Shown here in pieces: positions 11,831 to 23,646 of a stretch of DNA of 64,000 bases. Below the pieces are notes generated by a model that did no database searches, was not told the origin of the DNA, and was given only the letters and a program-made list of their open reading frames with translations. The stretch's first letter is position 1, and the number at the start of each line of letters is the position of its first letter. The position numbers and the translations under genes were made by a program. The stretch is taken from positions 1 to 64,000 of the forward strand of contig MU128928.1 in NCBI GenBank assembly GCA_014904985.1. The letters run 5' to 3'. Source of the stretch: Hydnum rufescens UP504. Lineage: Eukaryota > Basidiomycota > Agaricomycetes > Cantharellales > Hydnaceae.

Positions 11831-12751
11831 ATGAGTAAACGAGTGAAGACACCCAAGCTAAACCTGCATATGGCGATCCCCCACCATGTCCCATCATCCC
11901 AGCACGATGACGTGCTCTATCATGCTACTACACACGAATGTGTGGCGATCCCACCCTGGTTACGCTCAATAGAGCGTTATCGAGAGATCACATGACAACT
12001 GGATGAGCCAGTGAATGAGTATATGGACCCGTTCTCATCAGCCCCCATCACTACATACCAATTCCTCATGGTATGGATGAAGTTCGCCCCAGCACAATAT
12101 AACATGACATACTTTGTATATGAGGAGGAACTACAGGAGTGGCACATGGACTGGGAACTCCTTATTACGGTTCAGACAGGCATAGAAAGGCTACAGAATG
12201 TCATTTCCGACGTCATAACTATAGTAGGGAGTGAGGACCACAGATTTGTAATAGACCATGAGGGAAAATTAGCAGAACAACTATGGATGTCCAAGCGTAT
12301 TGAGGAGCTAAAGATGGCCAATAAACTCCTGAAGCTCTGGGTCGAACTGACCTTCGCGTGGCTCTATAAGTTGAAAAAGCTACACCAGGGAGAGAGCCTG
12401 TCCATGCCTATGGCCTCTGAAGACTCGCTCCCCCCTATGCCCGAGCTAAAGGAATGCCTACATAAGGTGTGGCATGATCCACGTCTCCCCACCAAAAGGA
12501 TCGCTTGGAGAGCTCTAGCCATGGGCTGGGAAGCAATCAAGGGCGATATAGAAGGGACACGGCCTATCATACAGGCGACGAGGCATCCATTCTCAGGGAA
12601 CCAAGCCTTAAAATATGCCGAGTATGACGTGAATCTGGAAGAGGCACTCGACGTACAGCCACTCCCCAGAGTGGACACTGACCCACACGGGCTGGGCCTC
12701 TTCGTCCAAGGCTCAGAATTCGAGGAGCTGAGCTGTGGGTGCAAGCCTTGA
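11831..12751 (+). pseudogene. Retrotransposon ORF upstream of gag, unknown function
   Basis: ATG 11831 (MSKRVKTPKLNLHMAI) is the first ATG after the primer site. The frame runs to TGA 12749 with one earlier TGA at 11993, which reads as a lost Arg codon. The 300-residue product is hydrophilic and helical, with a likely coiled-coil stretch (KRIEELKMANKLLKLWVEL, about 12293-12350) and no zinc knuckle or known fold that I recognise. It overlaps the next frame by a few codons. It may be a separate protein or the N-terminal part of a gag read by frameshift. The codon pattern is consistent with real coding. Confidence 0.6.
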
Positions 12752-14786
12752 CCCCACTCACAGCCCAAGAGCAGGGCCCGGCTCCATAATCAACCTGCCG
12801 GCCTGGCCTACACCTCCTTCCGATCGGACGAGGCTTGGGAACTCCTCAACGTTCCATGCCTCGTCTATTGACCTAGATGCATTCCCTTCAATGTGGCAAG
12901 ATATCCCCCTCTACGACTCATTATCCCGAGAGTCAGCCACCCCTACACCAAACCCCCGCAACAGACTCGCCACCCTCTCGCAACGAGTTTCTACTCTCGG
13001 AGAGGGATTGAGGAACGCTCTGTGGACCCCTGCGAAAGTGCAAAACCCGAATAGGGAGCTCCCAGGATCCTGGGAAATGGGGCCTCTAGTGGAAAGCATG
13101 GTGGGGAGGTATCCTAGTGGAGACTCCCTCACCCTGTGACCTCCAGGCCCTTCTCGTGCTCGTTCGCCTCTCACCAACTACTTGATTGGGCAAGCGAACG
13201 CAACGAGCAGAGGTGACGAGTACCTGGGTCCTGCTTGGGATGCGGTTACAGATACCCCAGCCTTGCTGGCCCCAGGAGCCATGAGAGCCCACGACTACTA
13301 CATGAACCTAGTCAAGATGGCTCCTTCCTCCTTCTCATGCACTCTCTTCCCCCTCGATCCCACGACTCTCCCCCTCTCAGAACCAGAAGGTCCATCCATT
13401 GCCCCGTCGCCTTTGCAAGGCTCCTTGCAGAAAGGAAGTCCAAATCCTCCTGCAGGGGACCCTAAGGGCAAGAATCCTCAGCCCCTGCCCCCTCTGCATC
13501 CGGACAGCTTGAAGGAAGGTGGAGGTGGGCTGCCTGACGACGACGGACCCAGGCATGGGGGAGGAGGCTCGAGTCCTGGGAGACCCCCTAGTGGAGGGCC
13601 CTCAGGTTCGGGTGGTCCTCCAGGCCCTCCAGGCCCCCCTGGCCCTCCAGGCCCCCCTGGCCCTCCTGGACCTCCAGGACCACCAGGGACCCCATTCAAT
13701 GCTCCCCCACCAGGCGTAACCTGGGACAATCGGCTAAAGTGGACAGCTGTGCCTGAATGGGATGGCGACCAGGACACAGCGATCGACTGGCTCTATGAGT
13801 GCAATGATCTCGTGGGTCTGGGTCCTGCAGTAGAAGGCCAAATGGCTCAAATAGCCGCCTTCCAATTCAAAGGGGCCGTTGCTACAGCCTGGCGAGCCCA
13901 TTCAGCACCTGTCAAGCACTCCATCCTGCAGTCCTGGGATAACCTATGGGAATGGGTATTGCACCGATACCTGGGGGAAGCCTGGTACACAGCCCAACGT
14001 ATCAAGTACAACGAAGAAACCTTCCGCAGTGCCGGCCATCCTGACGAATCGCCCGCCAAGTATATCCAGCGGCACATCCTCCTCTCCCACATTTTCCTCA
14101 GGTTCACCCCGAATAGTCCTGAGGAAATGGCATTGGTAATGAACAATGCCCCTACCGAATGGGACATCATGCTAAGATGGAGTGACAGACCCCCAATTGA
14201 ATCTGTCCTGATGTACGCCAAACAGTTCAAGGCGACATTAGTGACACAATGGAGGTCCTCACAGAACTACCGACGCCGTCAGGAATCGAAAAACCCCAAG
14301 AGAGCGAATTTCGTGGTGCAGGAGGATGACAAAGGAAGAAGTGAGGGCGAATCGCTACATTCCTCACACCATGATGACCTGGACAGAGCCTTCTACTACT
14401 CAAGTGAGGAAGTGGAAGGAGGGAAAGCTTCATCAGCAGCCTTCAATGTAGGGAAACATGCAGGGGGCCGATCCTACCGCCCACAACGTCATTTCCACCT
14501 GCCGGGCAAGGTGGCCGATAGTGTGGAAAAGATGTACCCCTATCCCCGGGATGACGCTGTAGTTAGTCATCACAAGCCTAACCAGAAATGCTTTGTGTGC
14601 GGAAGTGAAAAACATTGGGTCAGGGATTGCAAACACTTCGGGGCATATTCTAATTGTCTAGAAAGGAAGACACTTAAAAAGGAGCATAGGCGGTGTAAGC
14701 GGGAAACTGAGGAAGAAACCAGCTACAGTCTGCGAAATGGAAACGAGGACAAAGAAGGGGGATCACAGGGCCAATCCGAACGTTAG
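12735..14786 (+). pseudogene. gag: Gag polyprotein
   Basis: The frame opens at 12735 and is interrupted by a TGA at 13137-13139, then stays open to TAG 14784. The N-terminal part is Pro/Ser rich. A collagen-like run of GPP triplets lies at about 13612-13690. The capsid-type region follows (from WTAVPEWDGD, 13739, through YIQRHILLSHIFLRF, about 14060). A CX2CX4HX4C zinc knuckle (CFVCGSEKHWVRDC, 14589-14630) would bind RNA during packaging. The tail is rich in Lys and Glu. The order capsid then CCHC is standard for Ty3/Gypsy Gag. The single nonsense codon and the switch from the upstream ORF make the copy defective. Confidence 0.85.
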
Positions 14787-16120
14787 GGTCCGAGGGAAGG
14801 AAGGGTCTTTGGATGGGTAGAATTGTCCTGTATAGACGGAGCCTATCCAGACAATAAATGAAGGGGTTGTTAAATCAGGGAATCACACTCTAGGTCCTCC
14901 TCTTGAGAGCCTATAAAAAGTGTGATTAGTGGGGGTTGAGTTTTGGAATTTACCCTGATGCCAGCAGCAGTTCAACTAACTTTTCAACTGGGGATGGGGG
15001 GAAAGATGATAAAAATTCGCATCTCCTGCACTTAATATACATCACAGAAAAATGCTATGTTAATCGGCGGAAAGGTGGGATTAAGGCGAAAATGATGAAA
15101 AAGAAATCAAGTCAAAAGCTTCAAAACTGAAGGAGATATTCAATTAACAAGTCAGAATAGGGGAATATGGCTTAACCAAGGTATTCCTCCTCTCCTACTG
15201 AACAAAATCCCTTGGGGAAAGGTGGAACTGGTCGCCCTAGATGTACCCTCCATCGGACATAGGGTGCCGGAACCATAATTGCCTTTAGTAATCAGAAAAG
15301 CGGAGGTAAAAGTGAAATGAGCCATGGGGAGACTAAATTACAGAACGCCGAGTTCTTATCCGCTCGTTTTGCCCTTGGTACTGTTCGATGCGTATTTTTA
15401 GCGTCTTTCCAGGGGTGATCGTTTCGAACGAATCGGATCAAAACTGATGGAGTTATTCGTGATATACTGAAGAATAGTGTGGAACATGAGGTAAAGTCGA
15501 CCTGGAGGATGCAGTTCTCATCCGATAAACGTGTGTGTGGTACCGTTAGACAGGTATTAATTGTATCTTCCTGGGAGCTGTCTTGCCGAGTCGATCTGAT
15601 CGAAATTGGTGGAGATATTTGCGAAATACTCCTTGAGAGTATTGGAATAGCCCCTATTCAACATGTGACAAGTCCGCGAGTCAAAGTGGGAGTCGTGTTA
15701 CATAATACAAGGTCAAATACTGCCCTTGATGCAATTGGATATGCCGATGGTGATACAATAGATGGACGAAAGTAAGCAAGTTGAATTGCTATAGCCTGGT
15801 TGAACTGGCTTGGAGATAAGTACAAATTTGATGGCCTGTTGAAGTGCCAAGGACAGACAAATAATTGTCTCATATATAGGGTGGAGGAAAAGTAAAAAGG
15901 ACCACAGGTCCTGGGATGTGAATCCATGCTATTTGACGGCCAGAGGAATAACGAGTGTGGATATGAGAGAAATGTAAGAATATGGATTCGTTTGAGGAGG
16001 TAATTGGGCCCAGATGAGGTATGTACATAATGGGATTTTATCCCTCCAACAGCGGTATGAAATGCCCAACTACAAGGCAGCATATTCAGCAATGGTCGAT
16101 GCGATGCCGAATTTTTAGAT
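14787..16120 (+). other. Non-coding spacer between gag and protease
   Basis: Unlike the rest of the element this stretch has TAA and TAG as well as TGA stops in every frame. It contains two degenerate units about 160 bp apart (15377 and 15538) that start GGTAC(T/C)GTT and, in the first, include GATCAAAACTGATGGAGTTA. The same motif occurs several times in the unrelated elements at 44426-49614 and 51250-52841. It could be an older insertion, but no target duplication was found. Confidence 0.5.
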
Positions 16121-17528
16121 ATGGGGCAGATGAAACTAGCTTCATCATCTAGCCCCTCTGTACCCCTTGGGAAGCCCACGTACATAGAGACACACCTCGA
16201 CTTATTGCATAATGTAAATATAGCAATGAGTAATATACTGCTTCCCCCTCCCGTAAAAGTCCCCTTGGATCTGCCGAAGAAGCTGCCAGAGAAACGAACT
16301 CCTGAGGACCTCAAAAAGATGCATCGGAAAGTCGCAGCCACGGCAACGATGTCGATGCCCATCAGGGGCCCTCTGCCCGGATCTCGAGAGGCACCGAACG
16401 ACCTTCCAGTGAAGGTCATTCGTTGTCAAAAAGCTAGGACTACGCCCCCAGGGAAATCTGCCCTCGGAATTACAGCTCTCAGCGATGTACGGGGGTCACT
16501 TAGGGTCTCTTTCAAGCCTGGAAATACAGCTACGACTGGATTCCGGCGCTGAAATCACCCTGATATCGGAGGAATGCTACAATGCCCTAGAGCTCCGCCC
16601 GAAACTACAAAAGGGAATGAAACTTAGCCTCTTCAAGCTCACCAACCAGGCAAAGATCCTGGGCTTTATAAACCTTCGCATCTTCATGCCCACGACGAAT
16701 AACCGAGTCCTGGAATTCGTCGAAGAAGCCTACGTGATCCCAGGCATGAATGTTCCAGTACTACTAGGAGAAGACTTTCAGGTCAATTACGAAGTCTCGG
16801 TACTGAGGACAGCACAGGAGACATGCCTGGCGATTAACCAGCCAGGGGAACAGTTCAATGTACGCGCCTACTCGACTCCCTTTTCACCAGAAAAGTTCCA
16901 AGTCCGGCCCCGCCATCCTCCAGAGATAAAAAATCGTGCCACATACCTAGCTGCTTCCAGGAACCCTACCAACGACCAAGAACACTGACGCACGCCCAGC
17001 TTGCTGAAAGCTGCAAGGGACGTGAGGATCCGTTCTGGTTGGGTCACCAGGGTTCCCGTGGAAGGTCCGGCTAAGGGACACGACGAATGGTTCATGGAGA
17101 GGGTCACGCTCTCCACGAGCAATGGTTGCTTCCTGGCAGCCCCTTTGATGCTGCTTAGATCGGAGGAGCTTATCATACTGGTAGCCAATACATCCCCCTC
17201 AGCGGAATGGATATGCAAGGGCGATGTACTAGGTGTACTGCATGATCCAGAGCAATACTTTGATGGAGCCAAGAACGATGAGTGGACGCAGTGCTTGAGA
17301 GCCTATGCCCACGTAGTACAGAAGATCGCTTGGGGATCATTAGGGGACAGGGACCTATCCGATCAAGTGCTGGCGAAGTCACGAGCGCTGGAGATTCCTC
17401 CTGAACCTGACGATCCAGACAAGCTGTGGGGCCCCAAGACGTCAGAACCCGCGGACCTGACAACGTATGAATCGAAGAAGCTGGAGGAGCTTATAGACAT
17501 AGCTCCAGACGCCCCTTCGGACATATGA
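16121..17528 (+). pseudogene. pol: Pol, protease and linker
   Basis: The frame upstream of 16480 (GKSALGITALSDV) shifts by one base near 16483 into the protease frame. LRLDSGAEITLISEE (about 16530-16575) is the retropepsin active site with catalytic Asp in D-S-G. VIPGMNVPVLLGEDF (about 16738-16780) is the conserved second half with the LLG motif. TGA at 16986 and 17526 interrupt the linker that leads to the reverse transcriptase, and both are in frame with the flanking sequence. The aspartic protease would cleave the Gag-Pol polyprotein. As it stands it cannot be read through without suppression of two stops and a frameshift. Confidence 0.85.
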
Positions 17529-18722
17529 GCGAAAACACTGAAGCTGATCAGAAGACACATCCAGGCATTCGGTTTCGATGATTGCCTGGGGACATTGGAT
17601 ACGATCGCCAAGATCCGCACAAAAGAGGAGGCTCACCCAGTCTCCATGCCGATGTACAGGGCCTCCCCAGCGAAAAGGCTGGTGATCGACGAGCAGATGG
17701 ATAAATGGATTTGTCAGGAAGTAGTGGAACCCTCAAAAAGCCCTTGGGCTGCTCCTGTAGTAATAGCATATAGAAACAGGAAGCCGAGGTTCTGTGTAGA
17801 CTACAGGAAACTCAACGCCATGACTATACCAGACGAGTTCCCAATCCCACGGCAAACTGAAATCCTGCAAGCCCTGTCCGGATTGCAGGTTTTGTCTGCC
17901 CTTGATGCGCTAGTGGGATTTCATCAGATGACGATGGATGAGGACGATAAAGAGAAGACAGCTTTTCATTCGCATCAAGGGCTCTGGCAGTTCAAACGGA
18001 TGCCCTTTGGCCTCAGAAATGGCCCCTCCATTTTCCAAAGGATGATGCAATCTATCCTAGCCCCTTTTCTGTGGATATTCTCGCTAGTCTACATAGACGA
18101 TATAGTGGTGTACTCGAAATCATACGAGGAGCACCTGGAGCATCTCAACCAAGTCCTCCAGGCTTGTGCAGAAGCCAAGCTGACTCTAGTGCCAAATAAA
18201 TGTCATTTCATGTATACCTCCATCCTGCTACTAGGACAAAAAGTCTCCTGGCTGGGGCTGTCAACGCACAAGGAAAAAATCAAAGCTGTTACAGGCTTGG
18301 CCTGCCCACATAATAAAGCCACTCTACAAACATTCTTGGGAATGGCCGTCTATTTCTCACACTACATACCCCACTATTCAGAGCGGGCTGCGCCATTGTT
18401 CAAACTATTACGAAAAAGCACGAGCTGGACCTGGGGGGCAGAACAGGAACGAGCCTTCGAAGACGTTAAGGAAGGACTCATCTTGGCCCCCGTACTGGGG
18501 CACGCGATGCCTGGAAAACCGTACTGCATATACTCTGATGCCTCTGACGTAGCGATGGGAGCTAGTCTACAGCAGGTACAGCCCATAGCTCTATGAGATC
18601 TGAAAGGCACGAAGGTCTATGATAAGGTCATAGATGCTCATGCCAAGGGCGAGCTGGTCCCAAAACTAGCCCGTCAAGTCTTGAAGAATACAGACGATGT
18701 ACCCAATCCAGGTTCTTGGGCC
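17529..18722 (+). pseudogene. pol: Pol, reverse transcriptase and N-terminal RNase H
   Basis: A long open frame (17529-18593) carries the reverse-transcriptase blocks in order: FCVDYRKLNAMTIPDEFPIP (about 17791), ALDALVGFHQM, FKRMPFGLRNGPSIFQR (about 17993), and the catalytic LVYIDDIVVYSKS (about 18085). The thumb/connection segment with LGMAVYFSHYIPHYS follows. The RNase H domain starts at YCIYSDASDVAMGASLQQV (about 18523). A TGA at 18594 (former Arg) is followed by in-frame sequence to 18722, where a DNA element interrupts the domain. The RT and RNase H would copy the element's RNA and remove the template strand. Confidence 0.9.
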
Positions 18723-19239
18723 GAAAGCGCACAATAGGGACACTACTTTGGACCTCTTAGGCTGGCTTCCACTATGCAGGAAGGGACCTAAGAGGTCTCA
18801 GACTGCTAAGTAACCACAATGCCAACAGAGGCTGCTCACAGGGTCTGACCCTAGGGTAGCTCATGGAGCCTCATTTTATTGTCCATTGGAGCTCCTGGCT
18901 TCATGCATAGAAGCTCTGACAGTGCAGCAATCTGTTTATTGCAGCTGCTTTAAGGCAGTATTGGAGCTGCTCACAGGCTGTTAATACTATTGTAGCTGCC
19001 CTGGAACTCCATCCCATAGAGAATCAGAGCTGCTCATCTTCATGTAGGCTGCTGTTAATGGCCCAAGGAGCAGCTCCTCCTACAGCAGCTTACTATTATT
19101 GATATCTTGAGTTGCTCATTTCTCCATTCAGGAGCTGCTCATTTCACAGCAGCTGCTTGTCTCAGCACTGCTGTAGCAGCTGCTTGTCTCGTAGCGCTCT
19201 GCCTAGCAGCTGCTTGTCTCCTAGCAGCTGCTTGTTGAG

Positions 19240-19560
19240 GGTTGGGGACTGTTGGGGGTTAGGGTTAGGGTTGGATTGGGGTTGTTGGGGTTGGAGTTGA
19301 CATGGTACAGGTTGGAAGTCCCCCCCCACAGCACTCCCACAGCTGCTTGTCCCACAGCAGCTGCTTGTCCACAAGAGCTAGCATGTTGAGGGTTGGGGAC
19401 TGTTGGGGGGGTTAGGGTTAGGGTTGGGCTGGTTGGGGTTTGTTGAGGGTTGGAGTTTCACATGGTACAGGTTGGAAAGTCTACCCCAATGTCAGGTAGT
19501 ATAGTTGATGGTTGGGGGACTGTTAGGGGTTGGGGTTTAGGGTTAGGGTTGGAATTGGCT
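19240..19560 (+). repeat. Telomere-like GGGTTAGGGTTAGGGTT patches
   Basis: Three short patches (about 19256, 19408, 19527) of two TTAGGG units lie within a larger 140-bp repeat that also contains GTTGAGGGTTGGGGACTGTT and CATGGTACAGGTTGGAA. They are internal to the inserted element. Confidence 0.7.
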
Positions 19561-19647
19561 GGGTGTATGTCTACCCCTGGTTGGGGGCTGCTGACTAATC
19601 ACCCTTACATGTGCTGCTGTAAGTATGATTAGTCACCAGAAATGTTC

Positions 19648-19725
19648 CAATGGCAGGATTTGAACCTGTGACCTCATTGTAGGGCCTGGGATTTTGGCAG
19701 TTTAGACCACTGGACCTTCAACCCC
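19648..19725 (-). other. tRNA-like (SINE-type) promoter block
   Basis: On the minus strand a box A-like TGGTCTAAACTG (19698-19709) and a perfect box B GGTTCAAATCC (19656-19666) lie about 32 bases apart. The acceptor stem cannot be paired convincingly, so this is a tRNA-derived pol III promoter or tRNA relic rather than a functional tRNA gene. Confidence 0.45.
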
Positions 19726-20653
19726 CTCCCACCCACCCATGATTTTTTGTACTACAAGTAGGTGCATTCAAGCCTAAGGTGTATCAGCTAGTTATGAAGT
19801 AGATTGGAGCTGCTATGGAATGGAAAGGAGCTGCTGCTGGCACTAAATGTCAGTAGCTGCATGCTGATATAGCAGCTGATTATTGGTCATTATAAGAGCT
19901 GCTGGCTCTCAGAGGTGCTGGAAGCACAGCCACATATTGGCTCAGCAGAGCTTATGAGCAGCTCTTTGGATGTTATATCAGCTGCTATAGAAGTCATAGG
20001 AGCTGCTGGCTCTGAATCTCAGCAGCTGCATACCATATAGCAGCTGATTACTGTTCATTATTGGAGCTGCTCATTCTCAATATACCAGCAGCTGCTAGGA
20101 GCACAGCCACATACCAGCTTTTCTGATGATATATCAGCTGCTATAGAAGTCATAGGAGCTGCTGGCTCTGAATCTCAGCAGCTGCATGCCATATGGCACC
20201 TGATTACTGTTCATTATAGGAGCTGCTCATTCTCAATATACCAGCAGCTGCTAGGAGCACAGCCACATACCAGCTTTTCTGATGATATATCAGCTACTTT
20301 GGGATGGATAGGAGGTGCTGACTCTGAGTCTTAGTAGCTGCATGGGCACATAGCAGCTGATTATTGTTCATTATAAGAGCTGCTAGCTCTGAGGGTAGCA
20401 GCTGCTGCTGTAAGCACAGCCACACAGCCACAAATCAGGACCTATGAAGAGCTCTTCTGATGATATTGCAGCTACTATAGCATGGATTGGAGCAGCTGGC
20501 TGTCAGTATGACAGCAGGTGCTAGAAGAAAGCCCTGATAGCAGCTGAGTGCTGGTGATTGCAGGAGCTGCTGGATATCAGTGCTGGACCTCTTAGGTCCC
20601 TTCCTGTGTAGTGAAAGCCAACCTAAGAGGTCAAAACTTGTTTCCCTGGGCTG

Positions 20654-21690
20654 GAAAGTGTAGAAGACACAATCATCAATGTCGAGTGAGTGATCACCTA
20701 TTGGAGCAGATCTCTGAAGTCAGCTGAAAGGAACTACTCAGTGACCGAAAGGGAAGCTCTGGGAGTTAAGGAAGCACTAGTGCAATTCCAACTGTTTATC
20801 AAAGGTGAAAAGAACATAGTGATCACAGATCACGCGGCCCTACAGTGGGCCCAAACCTACGAGAATGCCAACAGGCGTCTTGCGGCGTGGGGGGCAGTGT
20901 TCGCAGCGTACCCAGGCTTGGATATAGTACATTGAGCAGGAGTCATACACTCGAACGTAGATCCGCTCTCCAGGCTGCGACAAATCCCGCCACATCAATC
21001 GCCTGTTGAAGACAACTCCCCGGCTTTACCAAGCCAACTCCCTGTGCAACCCCTATTCGCGTGGGGAGACGTTGTAGAAAGGAGACCAGCAGAATGAGCA
21101 GCATTTCTATCGACATGAGCACAGGCCAAAAGGAGGTTGGAAGGGATACCTCCAACAACAGCAGATGAGCTAGAAGTAGCAGCGAGGTGGAGGGGTAAGA
21201 CGTCCAATCCCCCTGGTTGAGAATGGATGCCCTGGACACTGGATATTTCCATCAGCCCCACATGAACAGAAGCCTTCGTTCAAGGATATCAGGACGATCC
21301 CAGCTTCAAGCAGCCATGGAAGGAAGCCGTCGACAACAAAGAGGAGCTTTCAGCAGCACAACGCTTCTATCGATCAGAGGAGGGCCTTCTCATCTTCCAC
21401 GACGCCAATTGGGTTGCCTGCTTATGCGTACCCAAGTCAGAGGTGAGGAAAATAATCCAAGATTCTCATGAGTCGCCCTGGGAAGCAGCACACACAGGGT
21501 CCTCCAGGCTGTTTCACAAGCTAGCCATGAGATTTTACTGGCCCAGAATGTGGGCTGACATTGTAGAATTTACAAGAACATGCGACGTCTGCCAAAAGAC
21601 CAAGTCAGACAAATGTGGCCCTGTGGGAAAGCTACACCCCCACGTGATCCCGCTGCTTCCATTTGAAGTAGTTACGACTAGATCTGATTA
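20654..21690 (+). pseudogene. pol: Pol, C-terminal RNase H and integrase zinc-binding domain
   Basis: The frame resumes after the insertion with VITYWSRSLKSAERNYSVTE and the RNase H end (IVITDHAALQWAQTYENANR, about 20815). It then runs through a variable linker to the integrase HHCC domain, ending in CDVCQKTKSDK (about 21580). Stops at 20687, 20933, 21095, 21116, 21218 and 21263 are all TGA in the same frame, as if six Arg CGA codons had decayed. A frameshift near 21680 separates this part from the catalytic core. Confidence 0.85.
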
Positions 21691-22760
21691 TGGGCCTCCC
21701 AAAGTTGGAGGGGTTCGATGCAGTATTAGTGATCATAGACAAGCTTACAAAGTTCATCCAGTACATCCCCACTACTTCCAACTTAAAGCAGGAGGGGTTT
21801 GCGAAGCTATTCATGCGACACCTGGTTCTGAAATACGGTATCCCCCACCAAATGATTGCCGATCAAGACGCCAGATGGGCCAAGTCTTTCTGGGTGTTGG
21901 TGGCCAAGCACTTAGACCTGGGCCTACTGCTCTCGACTTCACATCACCCCCAAATGGATGGGCAGACCGAAAAGGCTAATGACATGCTAGAGGTAGCATT
22001 ACGAGCGTATACCGCGGGCAATCGTAGCTCCTGGGCCCAGTGGCTAGGGACACTAGCGATGGCCCACAATGCTACGCCACACTCCTCCACGGGCTATTCA
22101 CCCTTCTTCCTATTGCATGGGTATGCACCACAGATGGAAGCAGTGGCAATAGACCCAGTAAAGAGAGGAATCACCCAGCTCGAGCCCAATGGCGTAGCAG
22201 CAACAGCCTTTATCAACGAGCTCGAGGTGCACCAATCCCAAGCAAGGGACACTTTAGTACGAGCCCAAGCCAGGCAAGCCAAAGCCTACAATCTTAAACA
22301 ATGCAACAAGGAATTCAAAGAAGGGGATGAGGTTCTAGTGAACCCTCATTCCTTGGAGCTAGTGGACGTACAAGGGACAGGGAGAAAGCTAGTACAATGT
22401 CACATAGGCCCTTTCCTGGTCTCAGAAAAGATCAACCCAGTAGTATATTGCCTCCAGATACCGCCTGAGTATAAGATGCACCCCGTTATAAATATACAAC
22501 ATCTAACGAAATACTACCACAATGACCAGGCGGAAGAACGAGCAAAGCTCCCAGAAATGAGAGAATTAGCTGCAGAAGAAGAGTACAAAGTAGAAAGAAT
22601 AGTCGGGCATCAATACAATCCACGGAAACGAAGAAGAGAGTATCTTGTAAGATGGAAGGGCTACGGGCCAGAGCACAATACCTTTGAGTCGGAACCCGGG
22701 CTGCGGAATGCTTTCTCCAGGCTCAGGGAGTATCGCAGGACCCTGGAGGAGTGTGCCTAG
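21690..22760 (+). pseudogene. pol: Pol, integrase catalytic core and chromodomain
   Basis: The frame is open for 356 codons to TAG 22758. GLPKLEGFDAVLVIIDKLTK opens the core. The second catalytic Asp (ADQDARW, about 21858) and the Glu (DGQTEKAN, about 21960) are 35 residues apart, giving DD35E. The GPY-type region with HIGPFLVSEKI (about 22402) precedes a chromodomain (YKVERIVGHQ...YLVRWKGYGPEHNTFE, about 22582-22700) with the conserved aromatic residues. The integrase would insert the cDNA, and the chromodomain is expected to direct it to marked chromatin. This is the best preserved part of the element. Confidence 0.92.
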
Positions 22761-23180
22761 AGTACTTGCAGACCCCACGAGGCAGCTGTGGAGCTCCCCT
22801 ACCCCCATGTCCGCAACTTAAAAGCCCCTGGCTCCCTTGATCTCCTCTTCCCCACTTCCTAATTGCCTCTCTCCCCGTGTTCTCGCTTACTCCCTTTCCC
22901 AGTCCTCCCTTTACCAGCAGCTAACCCCTCCGACAGTACTTATGCAGCATCCAGGCCCCAGAAGACATAAGGGCATCAGGCGAGGTTGCTGCTATGCCAT
23001 GCCTGGGGAGGGTATGGATCCCTTGGATCCCTACTATGCCCAATACAGAGACAAAGAGGATAACCCCGAAAGGTGCCCTGCCGAATACCTATCACTTGAG
23101 AGCTGCGGGTATTTTTACGTCTACAGCCTAACTACTCTGAACCTCACCGGAGCCTTTCCTCGAGTCCAGGGCCAAGCTCC

Positions 23181-23262
23181 CAGGCTGGTCAGTCACATAG
23201 GGGACCTAATTTAGGTACCACTTTCGGGGCAGAAAATGGTACCTAATAGGTCCCCCAGACCT
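23181..23262 (+). repeat. Left terminal inverted repeat (A type)
   Basis: It starts CAGGCTGGTCAGTCA and contains an inner hairpin, GACCTAATTTAGGTACCA pairing with TGGTACCTAATAGGTC. The same A-type end occurs at 40940 and 56973. Confidence 0.85.
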
Positions 23263-23331
23263 TACGGCCGAAATCAGGCTATTCCAATTCAGTTTTTGGG
23301 CCATCTATCGGCCAATCCATGGCTGTGCCAG

Positions 23332-23450
23332 ATTATATATTTATTTATTATTATTTGTTTGCTATTTATTATTATTATTATTATTATTATATACATATTA
23401 TACTATATCCATATTATCCCCCCCCCCCTGGGGTCTGCCACCACAGGGGG
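23332..23450. repeat. AT-rich run and CCCCCTGGGG patch
   Basis: A TTATTATTA run (23335-23415) is followed by a C-run/G-run palindromic patch. The same order occurs at 57130-57230 and, interrupted by a small transposon, at 41080-41890. Confidence 0.7.
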
Positions 23451-23646
23451 GGATGGTTTATTGCGGGTCATGTGCCCACATATACCCACTGTACCCTCCG
23501 CAGCAAGTGCGGTCGGGGGCCGGTTCCTTTTGGGCACTCCCTTGAGGGGTCAGTCTTCATTTGTGGGGGTTCGTTTGTAATTATCGTTCGCCATGTCTCG
23601 TTCGGCCGGTTCTGCTTGGGGGCTCATGGGGATTCTGGTTCAGGAT

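Larger units (their letters stand above)
18730..20653. mobile_element. Non-autonomous inverted-repeat element inside RNase H
   Basis: It is flanked by GAAAGCG (18723-18729) and GAAAGTG (20654-20660), a 7-bp duplication with one transition. Removing the insert and one copy restores the RNase H frame (WAES then VEDTIINVE). The ends CACAATAGGGACAC and (complement) CAGCCCAGGGAAAC start imperfect inverted repeats of about 75 bp. Each contains an inner palindrome GACCTCTTAGG...CCTAAGAGGTC. The interior has no coding frame. It is made of CAGCTGCT/AGCAGCTG words, a TTAGGG-like patch and a tRNA-like block. Confidence 0.88.

Noticed and set aside
13612..13690. Collagen gene
   Set aside because: The GPP run is in frame with a retroviral-type capsid and zinc knuckle, so it belongs to Gag.
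15658..16419. 253-codon minus-strand frame in the retrotransposon
   Set aside because: It is antisense to the start of pol, has no recognisable domain and low-complexity composition.
19240..19560. Telomere or internal telomeric array
   Set aside because: Only two TTAGGG units in a row, embedded in a longer 140-bp repeat inside a transposable element.
19648..19725. Functional tRNA gene
   Set aside because: Box A and B are present but acceptor and anticodon stems do not pair. Kept only as a tRNA-like block.
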